Source of the DNA: Gottfriedia acidiceleris | GTDB lineage: Bacteria > Bacillota > Bacilli > Bacillales > Bacillaceae_G | DNA length: 64,000 bases | Direction: 5' to 3' | NCBI RefSeq assembly: GCF_023115465.1 | Contig: NZ_CP096034.1 | Coordinates: forward strand, 682,001-746,000 | Shown here: positions 34,421-44,981 of the stretch, piece by piece | Layout of the letters: every line of letters begins with the position of its first letter | Numbering within the stretch: the stretch's first letter is position 1 | Translations under genes and position numbers: made by a program | Notes under the pieces: generated by a model | Seen by the model: only the letters and a program-made list of their open reading frames with translations | Told to the model about the DNA's origin: nothing | Databases searched by the model: none

Positions 34421-35515
34421 CATTGTTTCGACCTGTTCAACTTGAACTTGGTATTCTTTGTGATAAGTTTGATGGCTATCAACGAGCGTATTTAAATGCT
34501 CAACATTTTCGCTATATTCTAAAATGGCAGATACTACTTGGAATAAATGTAACCATGTTTTTTGTTTTTCTTCGTCATTAAGATCATGGTGGTCCAAGAA
34601 TGCCTTTGTTAATTTATCTTTTAATATATTTTCTTCTCTATGAAGTGGAGCAGTTTGATCAAAGTTTACTTTACCGATTAATTTCATTAAAGCATGTTCG
34701 TGAAATTGCATTAAGCAAGTTAGTTCATTTTTTACTAAATCTTGGAACTCTTTTGGAGATGCGTTAATTTCATATTCTAATCGGTTTAAAGCTTTTAACG
34801 TATCAAATGCATTATCGGCTGTGACAAGCATTTGTCTAAACAATACGATTTTACGAGATTTTTCATGCTCTTTTTTCTTACGACCAACAAGAATAATTCG
34901 GTCTTCTTTGTATAATCGATATATTTTTGTAACATTTCTCATGATTTCTTTTAATTGATAAATTTCATCTTTTAATCCATTATGGCTAACAGTTTTGTGT
35001 AGAGCCATCATCATTAATTTATTTGTTTGTTCAGTAATGGAAATCATACCACGAGATAATTTTTTTTCATAATTTGGAGGCATTAAGAAAATATTTACAA
35101 ATGATGCAGCTAAAACACCAATTGTTACTGCCAAAATACGATCGAAAGTAAAAATGGCAAAGTGTTCGGTACTTGTACTTACCTCCATAATAACGACTAC
35201 AGTAACTAAAGTTGTAGCAATTGTATTTTCGAGTTTTAGTTTTAATGTAATGATAATCACGAGAATACATGTAAATCCTATAATTACTGGATTATTCCCT
35301 AGAGTAATCACTGCAATAATTGCCAGTATCGCACCAATCAAGTTAGCTTGAAGTTGTTCAATTAACGATTTATATGATTGGTTTACTGATGATTTTAATG
35401 CCGAAATAGCAGAGATACCTGCAATCGAAGCTGTAGATAAATCAAAAAACATCGCGCTATAAATGGCGAGCGTAATAGCTATACCAGTTTTTAGAACACG
35501 CGCTCCTAATCTCAT
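34418..35515 (-). CDS. ygaE: YgaE, aromatic acid exporter family membrane protein
   Basis: 365 aa. N-terminal ~150 residues hold four to five membrane helices (MRLGARVLKTGIAITLAIYS, GAILAIIAVITL and others); the rest is a soluble helical domain. The layout is that of the ArAE_1/UPF0421 family, distantly related to FUSC/AaeB-type aromatic-acid exporters. It occupies the ygaE site of B. subtilis. RBS AAAAAGGAG. Transport is inferred from the family only. Confidence 0.88.
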   Translation of the reverse strand: MRLGARVLKTGIAITLAIYSAMFFDLSTASIAGISAISALKSSVNQSYKSLIEQLQANLIGAILAIIAVITLGNNPVIIGFTCILVIIITLKLKLENTIATTLVTVVVIMEVSTSTEHFAIFTFDRILAVTIGVLAASFVNIFLMPPNYEKKLSRGMISITEQTNKLMMMALHKTVSHNGLKDEIYQLKEIMRNVTKIYRLYKEDRIILVGRKKKEHEKSRKIVLFRQMLVTADNAFDTLKALNRLEYEINASPKEFQDLVKNELTCLMQFHEHALMKLIGKVNFDQTAPLHREENILKDKLTKAFLDHHDLNDEEKQKTWLHLFQVVSAILEYSENVEHLNTLVDSHQTYHKEYQVQVEQVETM

Positions 35516-35850
35516 TGTATTACTCCTTTTTGTTTGTCTAGCTTAATGCTTGTAATGAAATATGAACGTTTAACTATATTACTACTAAACTACTTTTTAT
35601 TACATTGAGTGTTTTTCAAAATTGCTTCAATTAAAAGTAATTTTTATTTTTTCTCATGTAACATCCTGTAACTATACAATGAACTACACGCATTATCAAT
35701 ACAATTTTTTAAGAAATTATGTTAATTATATGATTGAGAAAAAAGATTAAATTGTTAGTTAAATTAAAAGATTTCGAACTTAAAAATGAAAGGGCTTTAC
35801 TATTAAATAATGAAAAAAGAAGCGAAAGATTTCGCTTCTTTTTTATAAAA
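35516..35850. other. 335-bp intergenic region
   Basis: AT-rich, holding the ygaE promoter side and the gltB terminator (35813-35845). A minus-strand frame over 35709-35918 lacks an RBS and is a by-product of low GC. Confidence 0.45.
35813..35845 (-). terminator. Terminator of gltB
   Basis: AAAAGAAGCGAAA / TTTCGCTTCTTTT perfect stem with GAT loop and T-run on both strands. Confidence 0.9.
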
Positions 35851-38800
35851 TCATTCAGTTGAAACAGACGGATCCGCTTGTTCTTTTTTAGGTTTAATTT
35901 GTAAGAAGTTTTGTTCAATGTCGTCTAATAAACTTTGAACAAATTCAGCTTCGTCATGCTGATTATGCTGAGTTAAAAGTGATATATATTTCACTAACAA
36001 TTCATTTAGATCGTTTTTACCAGTTTCATCGACAGGTACAATACTTACACTTGCACCTTTTGCGATTCGATTTTGGTAAGCTTCCTTAGTAAGGCCTAAT
36101 TCAGATGAATTTCGAACGTAAATTACTCCGCCAGTCATACCAGCACACATCCATGGACCTGGATCTCCTAGAACAACTGCACGACCACCAGTCATATATT
36201 CAAAAGCAAAACCGTTTATATTTGCTTTTGCACCTAGACGAGTTTTCTGTGAAATAGGTTGACTAGATTGATTACGGCCACCAATTACAACATCTGCTCC
36301 TGATAAACGAATGCCTGCTCGCGAGTCAGCGTTACCCTGGATAAAGAATTGTCCTTTTTGTGCTCCATATGCAAAGCATTTTCCGACTGAACCACCAAAG
36401 TATTGTCCGTTAGCACCTAAAGCTTTACTAATAAAAATCGTTCCACCAAAAGCAGTTTTCGCTACTCCATCTTGAGCTCCGCCTTGAACGAATACAGAAT
36501 AATCTTCTACTGTATAAGTTCCTAAGCCATTTCCAGGAATGGATTGATCCTCGAAGCTAATTTCGACAGGGGAAGCTACACCTTTGGTTTGTTTTTTTAC
36601 TACTAGGTCATGGATTAATAAACTGCCGGCATGGCGATATTCATTGTCAACCTTTGCAAAAACACCAACGTCATTACTTTGAAGTACTTTAGCAGATTCT
36701 CCATTCGATAGTACGTATTCTTTTTTCTCAATTTTAATAGAAGATAATAAATTAGTTAAATTTAGCGTATCTAAAAATCTTGTTTGTTTTAAAAATTCAG
36801 TTTTACCAACAAGGTCTTGAGCATTTTTTACTCCTAGTGAACCAACAATCACTTGCAATTCATCTTTGAATGCAGTGAAGAATTGTACTAAATTTGTCAC
36901 TGCTGTTTCTAGTTGTCTAGGTGTGAATTTTCGTAAACCGTGACGCATTGCTTCAATTTCGGATTCGATTTGTGTTGCAATACCAACGTGACATGTATCT
37001 AAATGACAACCACGACAAGTCGTACAACCGATTGCAATCATTGATAAAGTTCCAAATCCGATTCGGTTTGCACCAAGTATCATCATTTTTACTACATCAT
37101 TAACACTTTTCATTCCGCCATCCGCCCAAATCTCGACAGAATTACGTAAACCAGATTCCAGTAGTGCATTGTGGGCTGCACGAACACCAATTTCAACTGG
37201 TAAACCTACATTTTGAATTGCATGAACACGGGCAGCACCCGTTCCTCCATCAAAACCGCTAATATTGATAAAGTTTGCACCTGCTTTTGCAATACCAACA
37301 GCAATTGTGCCGATATTTGGAACAACAGGGACTTTTACAGCAACTTTTGCTTTAGGATTAACAGCTTTAATCTCACTTATCATTTGAGCTAAATCTTCAA
37401 TGGAATAAATATCATGATTATTTGAAGGTGAAATTAAATCAGAACCAAGTGTTGCATTTCTCGTTTCCGCAATTTTCTGTGTAACCTTTGAAGCAGGTAA
37501 ATGACCACCTTCACCAGGTTTTGCACCTTGACCAATTTTAATCTCAATTAAGTTAGAAGAGTGAAGTAAATTAGCATTAACTCCGAATCGACCTGAAGCA
37601 ATTTGCTGTCCACGAGTGTTTGGATATTTTCCAATCATATCTTGGATTTCTCCACCTTCACCATTTAAGCTAATCATATTCAGCCGATTTGCACCTTCAG
37701 CATATGCTCTAAAAGCAACTTCATTTTGAGATCCGAATGACATAGAACTGATAATAAATGGTAGTGAGTGAGTACCTATTTCTAATGAAACCTGACTAGA
37801 ATCCACTGGTTTACTACTCTCAACTAAAGAAAGCGCATGACGTACTGTAGTTGGTCGCTCTTCTTCAATTTGATTTAATTTTTGACGGTATGTTTCATAA
37901 CTACCTGTTTGTGCCGTTTCTCCAATAGCTTTCCAAATTCGAGGGAATACATGGAAAGATTTTGGCATAGTTGCGTTATTTGCGTTGTAATCTTCAGAAC
38001 GTTTTTTCGAATCAGCCTCTAATAATTTGAATCCAGAAACAGTTTGATCACCGAAGAAATTTATAACGCCTAAAGACGAAGCGATATCTTCTTGTAATCC
38101 AATGCTACTGAACATTTTTGCGTAGCCTCGTAGCTCATGCATACCTATTGTTGAAATTACTTTTTCGATTCCTTTATTTAAAACATCATAAAGTTTTACT
38201 ATTTTTTCAGGAGCTTCCAATTCTGAAATAGTTCCAAAAAGGAAATGAGGATTAATTGCATCTGCTCCTAAACCTTTCATTACCATTAAATCGTGAAGAT
38301 TACGCACTGCAGCTGTCTTTAAGATAATCGAACAGTTTCTTCTTAACTTAGCATTCACAAGTCCATTATGGATTATTGCTGTAATAAGAGCAGGATCAAT
38401 CCAGTATTGATTATTTTTATGAGCTTCATCATCGGTAATAACAATACATTCTGCACCATTTTTTACGGCTTCAATTGCTTCGTATTTATATTGGGACAAT
38501 GTTTCTTCTAAAGGTAAATTAGAAAATGTACTTTGAATTTTATAAAGTTTATTTTCTAATTGATATAGATTTAGAATCTCTTCATACGAAATTTGTTGAC
38601 GACTAGCTTTTAACGTATTTCCTACAAAACCATCACCTATTATCGGAGAAGGGAGTTGTAAAACAATTCCTGAATCTTTCTTTGTAATGGATGGCCTTTT
38701 TCCTAATATGACAGAAATAGAGAAATGCTCTGTTTCACGATCACGATCGATTGCAGGGTTTGTTACTACTGCAACTGTTTCTTTCATAAAGTCAGAAAGA

Positions 38801-40242
38801 TTTTTTCTAGCTTCATCTAAACATGCTAATGGTGCGTCATGCCCTAATGAACGAATAGGTTCTGCACCTTTTTCTGCCATTTGTTCAACTAATTGGATTT
38901 GTTCCTTTTGCCATCCGAAAGCTCCATATTCAAACGGATGAATTGAAGGAGGTGAGTGTTCTACGTAATCGGTTGAATTTGCTTCTTTATTTGCTAGATT
39001 CATTGTTAATTTTTCATTTAATTTCGTTGTAACGAAATGCGATAATTCACGGTGTGTTAATAGTTGAGCACGGTCTTTTAATAGATTAATTCCGACTTTT
39101 TCTCCAGGCGAAAGAGCATGTGGCTCAGATATAAATAATTCTGGAGAAAGGATGCCTTGCTCGGATGAAAATACATAATAATCATTTGTTTCTAATAACC
39201 AAACAGGACGTAAACCTAAAGCGTCTACACTAGCAACAAATTCATTTCCTTCTCTTGTAAGTACACCTGCGGGACCTTGACAATATGGACCGAATGTACT
39301 TCGAATCGTGTTGTAAATGGAGTTTACTTCTGGATCTGATTCATATTCTGCAGGTACAGGTGGGAATAACAGTTCCATTGCTTCTTTCAAAGAGTAGTTA
39401 TATTTATGAATAAGCGTCTCAAGTGTTATATTTACATCTTGTGAATCACTATTTCCATGCTTAATATTTGCGCCTATTTGTTTTGCTTCAATTCTTAATT
39501 GTTCAATTGTATTAATTTCTCCGTTATGAGCTAGCATGCTAAATGGTTGAACTCTTGAAAACGAAGAAGATGTGTTTGTTGAGTAACGATTATGACCTAC
39601 CACAACAGATGATTGAAAATTAGGATGCTGTAAATCTGAATAGTATGACAATAAAGTATCGATTGTTCCCATTACTTTATAAACACAAGTTGATTGACTG
39701 AGAGAGACAACAGTTACATTTGTTTTTTTGCTAATAATATTTGTTAAATCAAATAGAGTTGTAATTTGGTGATTTTTAATTGGGAGTAGTGCTACTTGTA
39801 AGAACTCAGGTTCTACTGCTTGAGCGATTGGCCCAAGTGCTGAAGTAAAGGTTTGATTACAACTATGATATAAAGTTTCATAACCATTTTCTTCAAAAAT
39901 TTGGAGCAATGTTTGTATTTCAGATTTATCATCTAAGAAGAAATGTCCAACTGTAAATGAAGGGTGTGAAACGACTTCTGGACTAATTCCTACAGATGTA
40001 AGTTTTTCTTGCCAAAGTAGAGTAGGGATGTCAGTCTGAATTCCTACACCATCGCCTTCACCGTTTGTAAATCCTGCTCGATGATTCATCTTTCGTAAAC
40101 TTTCGGCAGCAATATCGATCGTATCTCTTGTTTGAGTTATAGAACGATTGATAAAGGCAACGATCCCACATGCATCGTGTTCATTATTGTAATAATCTCT
40201 AAATAAACCTGGTGACCATTCTGTTTTTGTTTGAAATTTCAT
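35851..40242 (-). CDS. gltB: Glutamate synthase large subunit
   Basis: 1463 aa. N-terminal class-II amidotransferase: Cys25 in DACGIVAF becomes the N-terminal nucleophile after loss of a 24-residue propeptide. Then the central and FMN-binding synthase domains (GEGGEIQDMIGKYPNTRGQQ, SGFDGGTGAARVHAI) with the [3Fe-4S] cysteines in CTTCRGCHLDTCHVG, and the C-terminal beta-helix (GADVVIGGRNQ, GGRAVVLGDPG). It makes two glutamates from glutamine and 2-oxoglutarate. No small subunit (GltD-type) is encoded in this window, so the partner or electron donor is elsewhere or different. Slightly shorter than B. subtilis GltA (about 1520). AGGAGG RBS. Not part of the B. subtilis yga cluster. Confidence 0.95.
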   Translation of the reverse strand: MKFQTKTEWSPGLFRDYYNNEHDACGIVAFINRSITQTRDTIDIAAESLRKMNHRAGFTNGEGDGVGIQTDIPTLLWQEKLTSVGISPEVVSHPSFTVGHFFLDDKSEIQTLLQIFEENGYETLYHSCNQTFTSALGPIAQAVEPEFLQVALLPIKNHQITTLFDLTNIISKKTNVTVVSLSQSTCVYKVMGTIDTLLSYYSDLQHPNFQSSVVVGHNRYSTNTSSSFSRVQPFSMLAHNGEINTIEQLRIEAKQIGANIKHGNSDSQDVNITLETLIHKYNYSLKEAMELLFPPVPAEYESDPEVNSIYNTIRSTFGPYCQGPAGVLTREGNEFVASVDALGLRPVWLLETNDYYVFSSEQGILSPELFISEPHALSPGEKVGINLLKDRAQLLTHRELSHFVTTKLNEKLTMNLANKEANSTDYVEHSPPSIHPFEYGAFGWQKEQIQLVEQMAEKGAEPIRSLGHDAPLACLDEARKNLSDFMKETVAVVTNPAIDRDRETEHFSISVILGKRPSITKKDSGIVLQLPSPIIGDGFVGNTLKASRQQISYEEILNLYQLENKLYKIQSTFSNLPLEETLSQYKYEAIEAVKNGAECIVITDDEAHKNNQYWIDPALITAIIHNGLVNAKLRRNCSIILKTAAVRNLHDLMVMKGLGADAINPHFLFGTISELEAPEKIVKLYDVLNKGIEKVISTIGMHELRGYAKMFSSIGLQEDIASSLGVINFFGDQTVSGFKLLEADSKKRSEDYNANNATMPKSFHVFPRIWKAIGETAQTGSYETYRQKLNQIEEERPTTVRHALSLVESSKPVDSSQVSLEIGTHSLPFIISSMSFGSQNEVAFRAYAEGANRLNMISLNGEGGEIQDMIGKYPNTRGQQIASGRFGVNANLLHSSNLIEIKIGQGAKPGEGGHLPASKVTQKIAETRNATLGSDLISPSNNHDIYSIEDLAQMISEIKAVNPKAKVAVKVPVVPNIGTIAVGIAKAGANFINISGFDGGTGAARVHAIQNVGLPVEIGVRAAHNALLESGLRNSVEIWADGGMKSVNDVVKMMILGANRIGFGTLSMIAIGCTTCRGCHLDTCHVGIATQIESEIEAMRHGLRKFTPRQLETAVTNLVQFFTAFKDELQVIVGSLGVKNAQDLVGKTEFLKQTRFLDTLNLTNLLSSIKIEKKEYVLSNGESAKVLQSNDVGVFAKVDNEYRHAGSLLIHDLVVKKQTKGVASPVEISFEDQSIPGNGLGTYTVEDYSVFVQGGAQDGVAKTAFGGTIFISKALGANGQYFGGSVGKCFAYGAQKGQFFIQGNADSRAGIRLSGADVVIGGRNQSSQPISQKTRLGAKANINGFAFEYMTGGRAVVLGDPGPWMCAGMTGGVIYVRNSSELGLTKEAYQNRIAKGASVSIVPVDETGKNDLNELLVKYISLLTQHNQHDEAEFVQSLLDDIEQNFLQIKPKKEQADPSVSTE

Positions 40243-40300
40243 TTAACTACCTCCTATTTTATGGTAAAAAAATTGATTATTCAGAATTAACTATGTATGA

Positions 40301-40332
40301 ATAGAGGTCACTTCAAGTTGTAGTGACCTCAG
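40301..40332 (-). terminator. Hairpin between hemL and gltB
   Basis: GAGGTCACT / AGTGACCTC perfect 9-bp stem. There is no long T-run on the minus strand, so it may be an imperfect terminator of hemL or a processing site. Confidence 0.5.
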
Positions 40333-40337
40333 ATATA

Positions 40338-41639
40338 TCATAGTTTAATCGTAGATAATTTTAGGAACGCGTTACCAACAGCGTTAATAGTTTGATGAAC
40401 ATCTTGTTCAGTATGAGCTGTAGTTAAGAACCAAGCTTCATATTTTGATGGCGCTAGATTAATACCTTCTTCTAAAAGTAGCTTAAAAAATCTACCGAAA
40501 ACTTCTCCATCTGATTCTTTTGCTTCTTCATAATTTGTTACTTCGTCAACGTTGAAATAGACAGTTAAGGCCCCTTTTAAGCGGTTGATTTTTATATGGA
40601 TGTTGTGCTCATCAGCTTTTTCCTGAATACCTTTTTCAAGAATAGCTCCTAGACGATCTAATTCTTCATAGACACCTTCTTGTTTTAATACTTCAAGACA
40701 TGCAATTCCAGCTGCAATTGATGCTGGATTACCTGCCATCGTACCAGCTTGATATGCAGGACCAAGTGGGGCAACTGTTTCCATAATTTCTTTTTTACCA
40801 CCATAAGCTCCAATTGGTAATCCACCGCCGATAATCTTGCCAAGTGCTGTTAAGTCTGGTTCAATTCCCAATAAATTTTGTGCTCCTCCATACATAAATC
40901 GGAAGGCAGTAATTACTTCATCATAAATGACTAATGCACCATGATTATGCGTAATTTCATTTACAGCTTCTAGGAATCCTTCTTTTGGTTCAACGATTCC
41001 AAAGTTACCGACGATTGGCTCAACAAGTACACCAGCTACTTCATGACCCCATTTTTCCATTGTTTCTGCATATGCTTTGGCGTCATTAAATGGAACAGTA
41101 ATAACTTCATTAGCAATACTTTGTGGTACACCAGCGGAATCAGGAGTACCAAGAGTAGATGGTCCAGAACCAGCAGCAACAAGAACTAAATCTGAATGAC
41201 CGTGATAGCATCCAGCAAATTTAACTATTTTAGTACGACCAGTGTATGCTCTCGCTACACGAATAGTTGTCATTACGGACTCAGTACCTGAATTTGTAAA
41301 TCTGACTTTATCCATACTAGGAATCGCTTCTTTTAACATTTTGGCAAATTGTACTTCAAGTTCATGAGGAGTACCGTAAAGGACACCATTTTCTGCTGCT
41401 TTTGTGATTGCAGCTGTAATATGTGGGTGAGCGTGGCCTGTGATAATAGGACCGTATGCTGCTAAATAATCTATATATTGATTGCCATCAACATCCCAAA
41501 AATATGCGCCTTTTGCACGCTTCATTGTGACAGGAGCTCCGCCACCAACTGCTTTAAACGATCTTGAAGGACTGTTTACTCCTCCAACGATGTGTTCTAA
41601 AGCTTCATTATGTATTTCAATTGACTTTTGATTATTCAT
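40338..41639 (-). CDS. hemL: Glutamate-1-semialdehyde 2,1-aminomutase (GsaB type)
   Basis: 433 aa from ATG 41639, behind GGGAGGTACTCC (the longer frame to 41687 covers the RBS). PLP class-III aminotransferase converting glutamate-1-semialdehyde to 5-aminolevulinate in haem synthesis. Signatures: [35 protein letters not shown] and [16 protein letters not shown] with the Schiff-base Lys. The position after ygaE matches B. subtilis gsaB, the second copy of this function; the main hemL lies in the hem operon. Followed by gltB on the same strand. Confidence 0.94.
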   Translation of the reverse strand: MNNQKSIEIHNEALEHIVGGVNSPSRSFKAVGGGAPVTMKRAKGAYFWDVDGNQYIDYLAAYGPIITGHAHPHITAAITKAAENGVLYGTPHELEVQFAKMLKEAIPSMDKVRFTNSGTESVMTTIRVARAYTGRTKIVKFAGCYHGHSDLVLVAAGSGPSTLGTPDSAGVPQSIANEVITVPFNDAKAYAETMEKWGHEVAGVLVEPIVGNFGIVEPKEGFLEAVNEITHNHGALVIYDEVITAFRFMYGGAQNLLGIEPDLTALGKIIGGGLPIGAYGGKKEIMETVAPLGPAYQAGTMAGNPASIAAGIACLEVLKQEGVYEELDRLGAILEKGIQEKADEHNIHIKINRLKGALTVYFNVDEVTNYEEAKESDGEVFGRFFKLLLEEGINLAPSKYEAWFLTTAHTEQDVHQTINAVGNAFLKLSTIKL

Positions 41640-41911
41640 GGAGTACCTCCCATTATTGATAAAAAAATGAAAGAATTTAACCGGCATCTTTACATTATTT
41701 ATGTGGTTAAATTACATTCTAGCACGAAATTTTAGCTCGTGGTAAATGTAAGCCTTTACAATTTGAAAAGAAATTTGAACATTTTGTAGAATCTATATTT
41801 TTTACAAAAACAGGCCGAAAAAAATTGGAAACTACTTTTTAGTACTTTTTTATTGTACTTAGTTCGTATTTCAAATACACTAAGCGACGGAATAAAAAAT
41901 GGAGGCAGTCT

Positions 41912-42925
41912 ATGGAAAACATAATCGAAGTTCAAAGCTTACACAAAGAATTTAAAACCTTCTTGAGTCGCTCTGGTGTAAAAGGTGCATTTAGAGATTT
42001 GTTTACAAGAAACTATAAAACAAAAACAGCCGTTAATAATATAAGCTTTTCTGTTAAAAAAGGTGAAATGATGGCTTATATCGGGGAGAATGGTGCAGGG
42101 AAGTCGACTACAATTAAAATGTTGACGGGAATATTAACGCCTACTTCTGGAGATGTAACAGTTAATGGTTACCACCCTCAAAAAGATCGAGAGCGTTTTG
42201 TTAAATCAATAGGTGTCGTATTTGGGCAAAGATCTCAATTGTGGTGGGATATTGCAGTACAAGAATCATTTCGATTACTAAAAAAAGTTTATCAAATACC
42301 AGATAAGCAATATGAAGAACATATGGGTTATATCATAAAGACTTTGGATATTGAGCCTTTATTAGATCAACCTGTAAGAAAGTTATCTTTAGGTCAAAGA
42401 ATGAGATGTGAATTAGCTGCTGCGTTAATTCATAATCCACCTTTATTATTCTTAGATGAGCCAACAATTGGATTAGATGTATTAGTAAAATTAAAAATTC
42501 GCGAGTTTTTAAAAGAGTTAAACCAAAAATATGGCACAACAATTCTTTTAACAACCCATGATATTTCTGATATTGAGGCATTATGTGATCGAGTAGTTAT
42601 GTTAGATGAAGGAAAAATCATTTATGATGGAAAACTTGAACAGTTAAAAGGGCAATGGGGCGAAGAGAAAGAAATTCAATTCCAGTTTATTAAGCCAGTA
42701 AATCATACTACATTAAATGAATTGATCGGAAGAGCTGATGTAAAATGGAAGGAAGAGGAAGGCGAAAATAGTTGGAGTGTTACATTACCGAATGATGAAA
42801 CACTTATCTCTATGATTATTGCAAAAGTAGTTCAATCAAATCCAGTTAAAGATATGAAGATGTTAGAGATTTCGACAGAAGAAATTATCCGAAACATCTA
42901 TCAAGAAGGTATTAGTAATGAGTAA
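41912..42925 (+). CDS. ABC transporter ATP-binding protein (ABC-2 exporter)
   Basis: 337 aa. Walker A GENGAGKST, signature LSLGQRMRCELAAAL, Walker B LLFLDEPTIGLD and H-loop TTHDISD. The LSLGQRMR variant and the C-terminal extra domain (~240-337) are typical of the ATPases that pair with two DUF990-type permeases. It is the first gene of a three-gene unit; the 3' end overlaps the next gene by 8 bp (translational coupling). GGAGG precedes ATG 41912. Cargo unknown: drug, lipid or cell-envelope component. Confidence 0.9.
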   Translation: MENIIEVQSLHKEFKTFLSRSGVKGAFRDLFTRNYKTKTAVNNISFSVKKGEMMAYIGENGAGKSTTIKMLTGILTPTSGDVTVNGYHPQKDRERFVKSIGVVFGQRSQLWWDIAVQESFRLLKKVYQIPDKQYEEHMGYIIKTLDIEPLLDQPVRKLSLGQRMRCELAAALIHNPPLLFLDEPTIGLDVLVKLKIREFLKELNQKYGTTILLTTHDISDIEALCDRVVMLDEGKIIYDGKLEQLKGQWGEEKEIQFQFIKPVNHTTLNELIGRADVKWKEEEGENSWSVTLPNDETLISMIIAKVVQSNPVKDMKMLEISTEEIIRNIYQEGISNE

Positions 42926-43709
42926 GTATATTGAAATCATTCGAATCCGTTTTTTAATGATGTTAGCGTATCGTACTAATTATTACACTGGGATTGTTAT
43001 TTATACGATTAATATAGGTGCTTATTTCTTTTTATGGAAAGCGATCTATGGTCACCAAGGATCAATTCAAGGTGTGTCAGTAAACCAGATGACTACTTAT
43101 GTAGCAATTGCCTGGATGGCAAGGGCATTTTATTTTAATAATCTTGACCGTGAAATTGCTGAAGAAATTGTAGAAGGTAAAGTGGCAATAGAACTTATTA
43201 GACCTTATAACTATTTACTTACTAAAGTGATGCAAGGGTTAGGTGAGGGGATTTTTAGATTCTTTTTCTTTTCAATTCCAGGCTTTATTATAGTTGCTTT
43301 AATTTTTCGTTTAGATGTTTCATTTAATTTAAAAACTTTAGGTTTATTTTTAATTGCTTCTATTTTCAGTTTTGCAATTAATACACAATTGAATTTATTA
43401 ACAGGTTTAATGGCATTCTTCCTTCAAAATAATATGGGATTTATTCAAGCTAAACGTGTCATCATTGATTTATTTTCAGGTTTAACGATTCCGATCACGT
43501 TCTTTCCGGTTTGGGCACAAGATGTAATGAAGTACTTACCATTTCAAGGGATCAGCTATATTCCTAGTATGATTTTTGCTCACGGCATAAAAGGTGAATT
43601 GATTTTAAGGGGCCTTTTATTTCAAGTAATTTGGATCATTATTTTATCTATCCCTATTACTCTTATATGGTATAAAGCTAAAAAGCATCTTGTTATACAA
43701 GGAGGTTAA
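42918..43709 (+). CDS. ABC-2 type permease subunit 1
   Basis: 263 aa, six hydrophobic segments, starting MSKYIEIIRIRFLMMLAYRT and containing EEIVEGKVAIELIRPYNYLL, a pattern shared with DUF990 ABC-2 permeases. Its start codon lies inside the end of the ATPase gene. With the following permease it likely forms the heterodimeric channel of the exporter. Confidence 0.88.
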   Translation: MSKYIEIIRIRFLMMLAYRTNYYTGIVIYTINIGAYFFLWKAIYGHQGSIQGVSVNQMTTYVAIAWMARAFYFNNLDREIAEEIVEGKVAIELIRPYNYLLTKVMQGLGEGIFRFFFFSIPGFIIVALIFRLDVSFNLKTLGLFLIASIFSFAINTQLNLLTGLMAFFLQNNMGFIQAKRVIIDLFSGLTIPITFFPVWAQDVMKYLPFQGISYIPSMIFAHGIKGELILRGLLFQVIWIIILSIPITLIWYKAKKHLVIQGG

Positions 43710-43712
43710 AGA

Positions 43713-44498
43713 ATGTTTTATTTAAATATATTTCTTCAATATTCAGGTCAATATTTAAAAACGAAATTACACTATAGAGCAAACTTCTTTTTATCATTTT
43801 TATCAGACTTGATGGCTCAGGCTGTAAATTTAATTTTTATATTATTAGTTTTCAATCATACTTCACTTATTGAAGGATGGAACCGAGACGAAATTGTATT
43901 CATCTATGGTTTCTTTTTAGTTCCGTTTGCTCTTTTTGCTTCATTTTTTAATATATGGGATTTTAATGATCGTTACATTGTAAAGGGAGAGTTTGATCGT
44001 ATTTTAACTCGACCAATTCATAGTCTTTTTCAAGTAATATTAGAGAAAATGGAGTTAGAATCGTTACTAGGTGCTATTACTGGATTGATTATTATGATCT
44101 ATGCAGGTTTTAAATTAGGACTTTCAATCACTTGGTATGATCCATTATTATTTCTATTAATGGCTTTTGGTGGAATGTTTGTATATGCCGGAATCTTTAT
44201 TGCTTTAGCAAGTATCGGTTTTTGGTCAGATGCAAGAACGTCAATTATGCCGTTAATGTATAATATAGGTAACTATGGTCGTTATCCGATTAATATTTAT
44301 CATCCAATCATTCGCTTTGTATTAACATGGATTTTACCATTTGCTTTTGTTGGTGTTTATCCGGCTGCGTATTTTTTACGTAGAAGTGAATGGTATGTCT
44401 ATTCATTTTTAACGCCTGTTATGGGATTAGTTGTTTTTGTTATATCTGTTTTAATTTGGAACCAAGGTGTAAAAAAATATAAAGGTGCAGGTAACTAA
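43713..44498 (+). CDS. ABC-2 type permease subunit 2
   Basis: 261 aa, six membrane helices. WDFNDRYIVKGEFDRILTRP is the counterpart of the EIVEGKVAIELIRP block of the first permease, showing that the two are paralogous halves. Starts three bases after the first permease's stop codon (AGGAGG upstream), so the three genes form one operon. Confidence 0.88.
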   Translation: MFYLNIFLQYSGQYLKTKLHYRANFFLSFLSDLMAQAVNLIFILLVFNHTSLIEGWNRDEIVFIYGFFLVPFALFASFFNIWDFNDRYIVKGEFDRILTRPIHSLFQVILEKMELESLLGAITGLIIMIYAGFKLGLSITWYDPLLFLLMAFGGMFVYAGIFIALASIGFWSDARTSIMPLMYNIGNYGRYPINIYHPIIRFVLTWILPFAFVGVYPAAYFLRRSEWYVYSFLTPVMGLVVFVISVLIWNQGVKKYKGAGN

Positions 44499-44550
44499 GC
44501 AGTATTCTATTTCAATAGCTTGTTTCATAAATTGAAATGAGGTGATTGGA

Positions 44551-44958
44551 ATGGGAACTGCTTTTTTCTTTTTTATTGCTATCTTTGCAATTTTGTATAG
44601 TCTAGTGTATTTATGGAATACTTCAACTACAAAAGTCAATAAAAGTCTTATTTCAATTAATAATTACATTCTTCTATTTTTAATATATGGAACGGTACTT
44701 ATCGGCTTTAGCGCAGTGTATTTTATACTAGAGCACGGGCCACATCCAATTTTAATTGAGCATTCTATTCCTATTGAAGGGACTAATTACCATATAATGG
44801 GGTTATGCTTATATTTTAGCGCAATCACCCTTTTGTCTGTAGGCTATGGGGATATTGTACCAGTGGGAATCGGCAGATGGGTTGCCATGGTTGAAGCGCT
44901 CATCGGTTATACGATGCCAGCGGCTTTTGTTTTACAAGTATTTAAAGAAGAACATTAA
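44551..44958 (+). CDS. Small two-TM potassium channel-like protein
   Basis: 135 aa from ATG 44551, behind AATGAGGTGATTGGA. Two or three membrane helices frame a pore loop with TLLSVGYGDIVPVG, the TxxSVGYGD selectivity filter of K+ channels. There is no cytoplasmic RCK/TrkA-N domain, so it is a bare pore of the KcsA/YugO-like ion-channel family. It sits 52 bp after the ABC unit and 23 bp before bcp. Ion selectivity is inferred from the filter. Confidence 0.85.
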   Translation: MGTAFFFFIAIFAILYSLVYLWNTSTTKVNKSLISINNYILLFLIYGTVLIGFSAVYFILEHGPHPILIEHSIPIEGTNYHIMGLCLYFSAITLLSVGYGDIVPVGIGRWVAMVEALIGYTMPAAFVLQVFKEEH

Positions 44959-44981
44959 TATTTATGATTAAGGAGATTATT

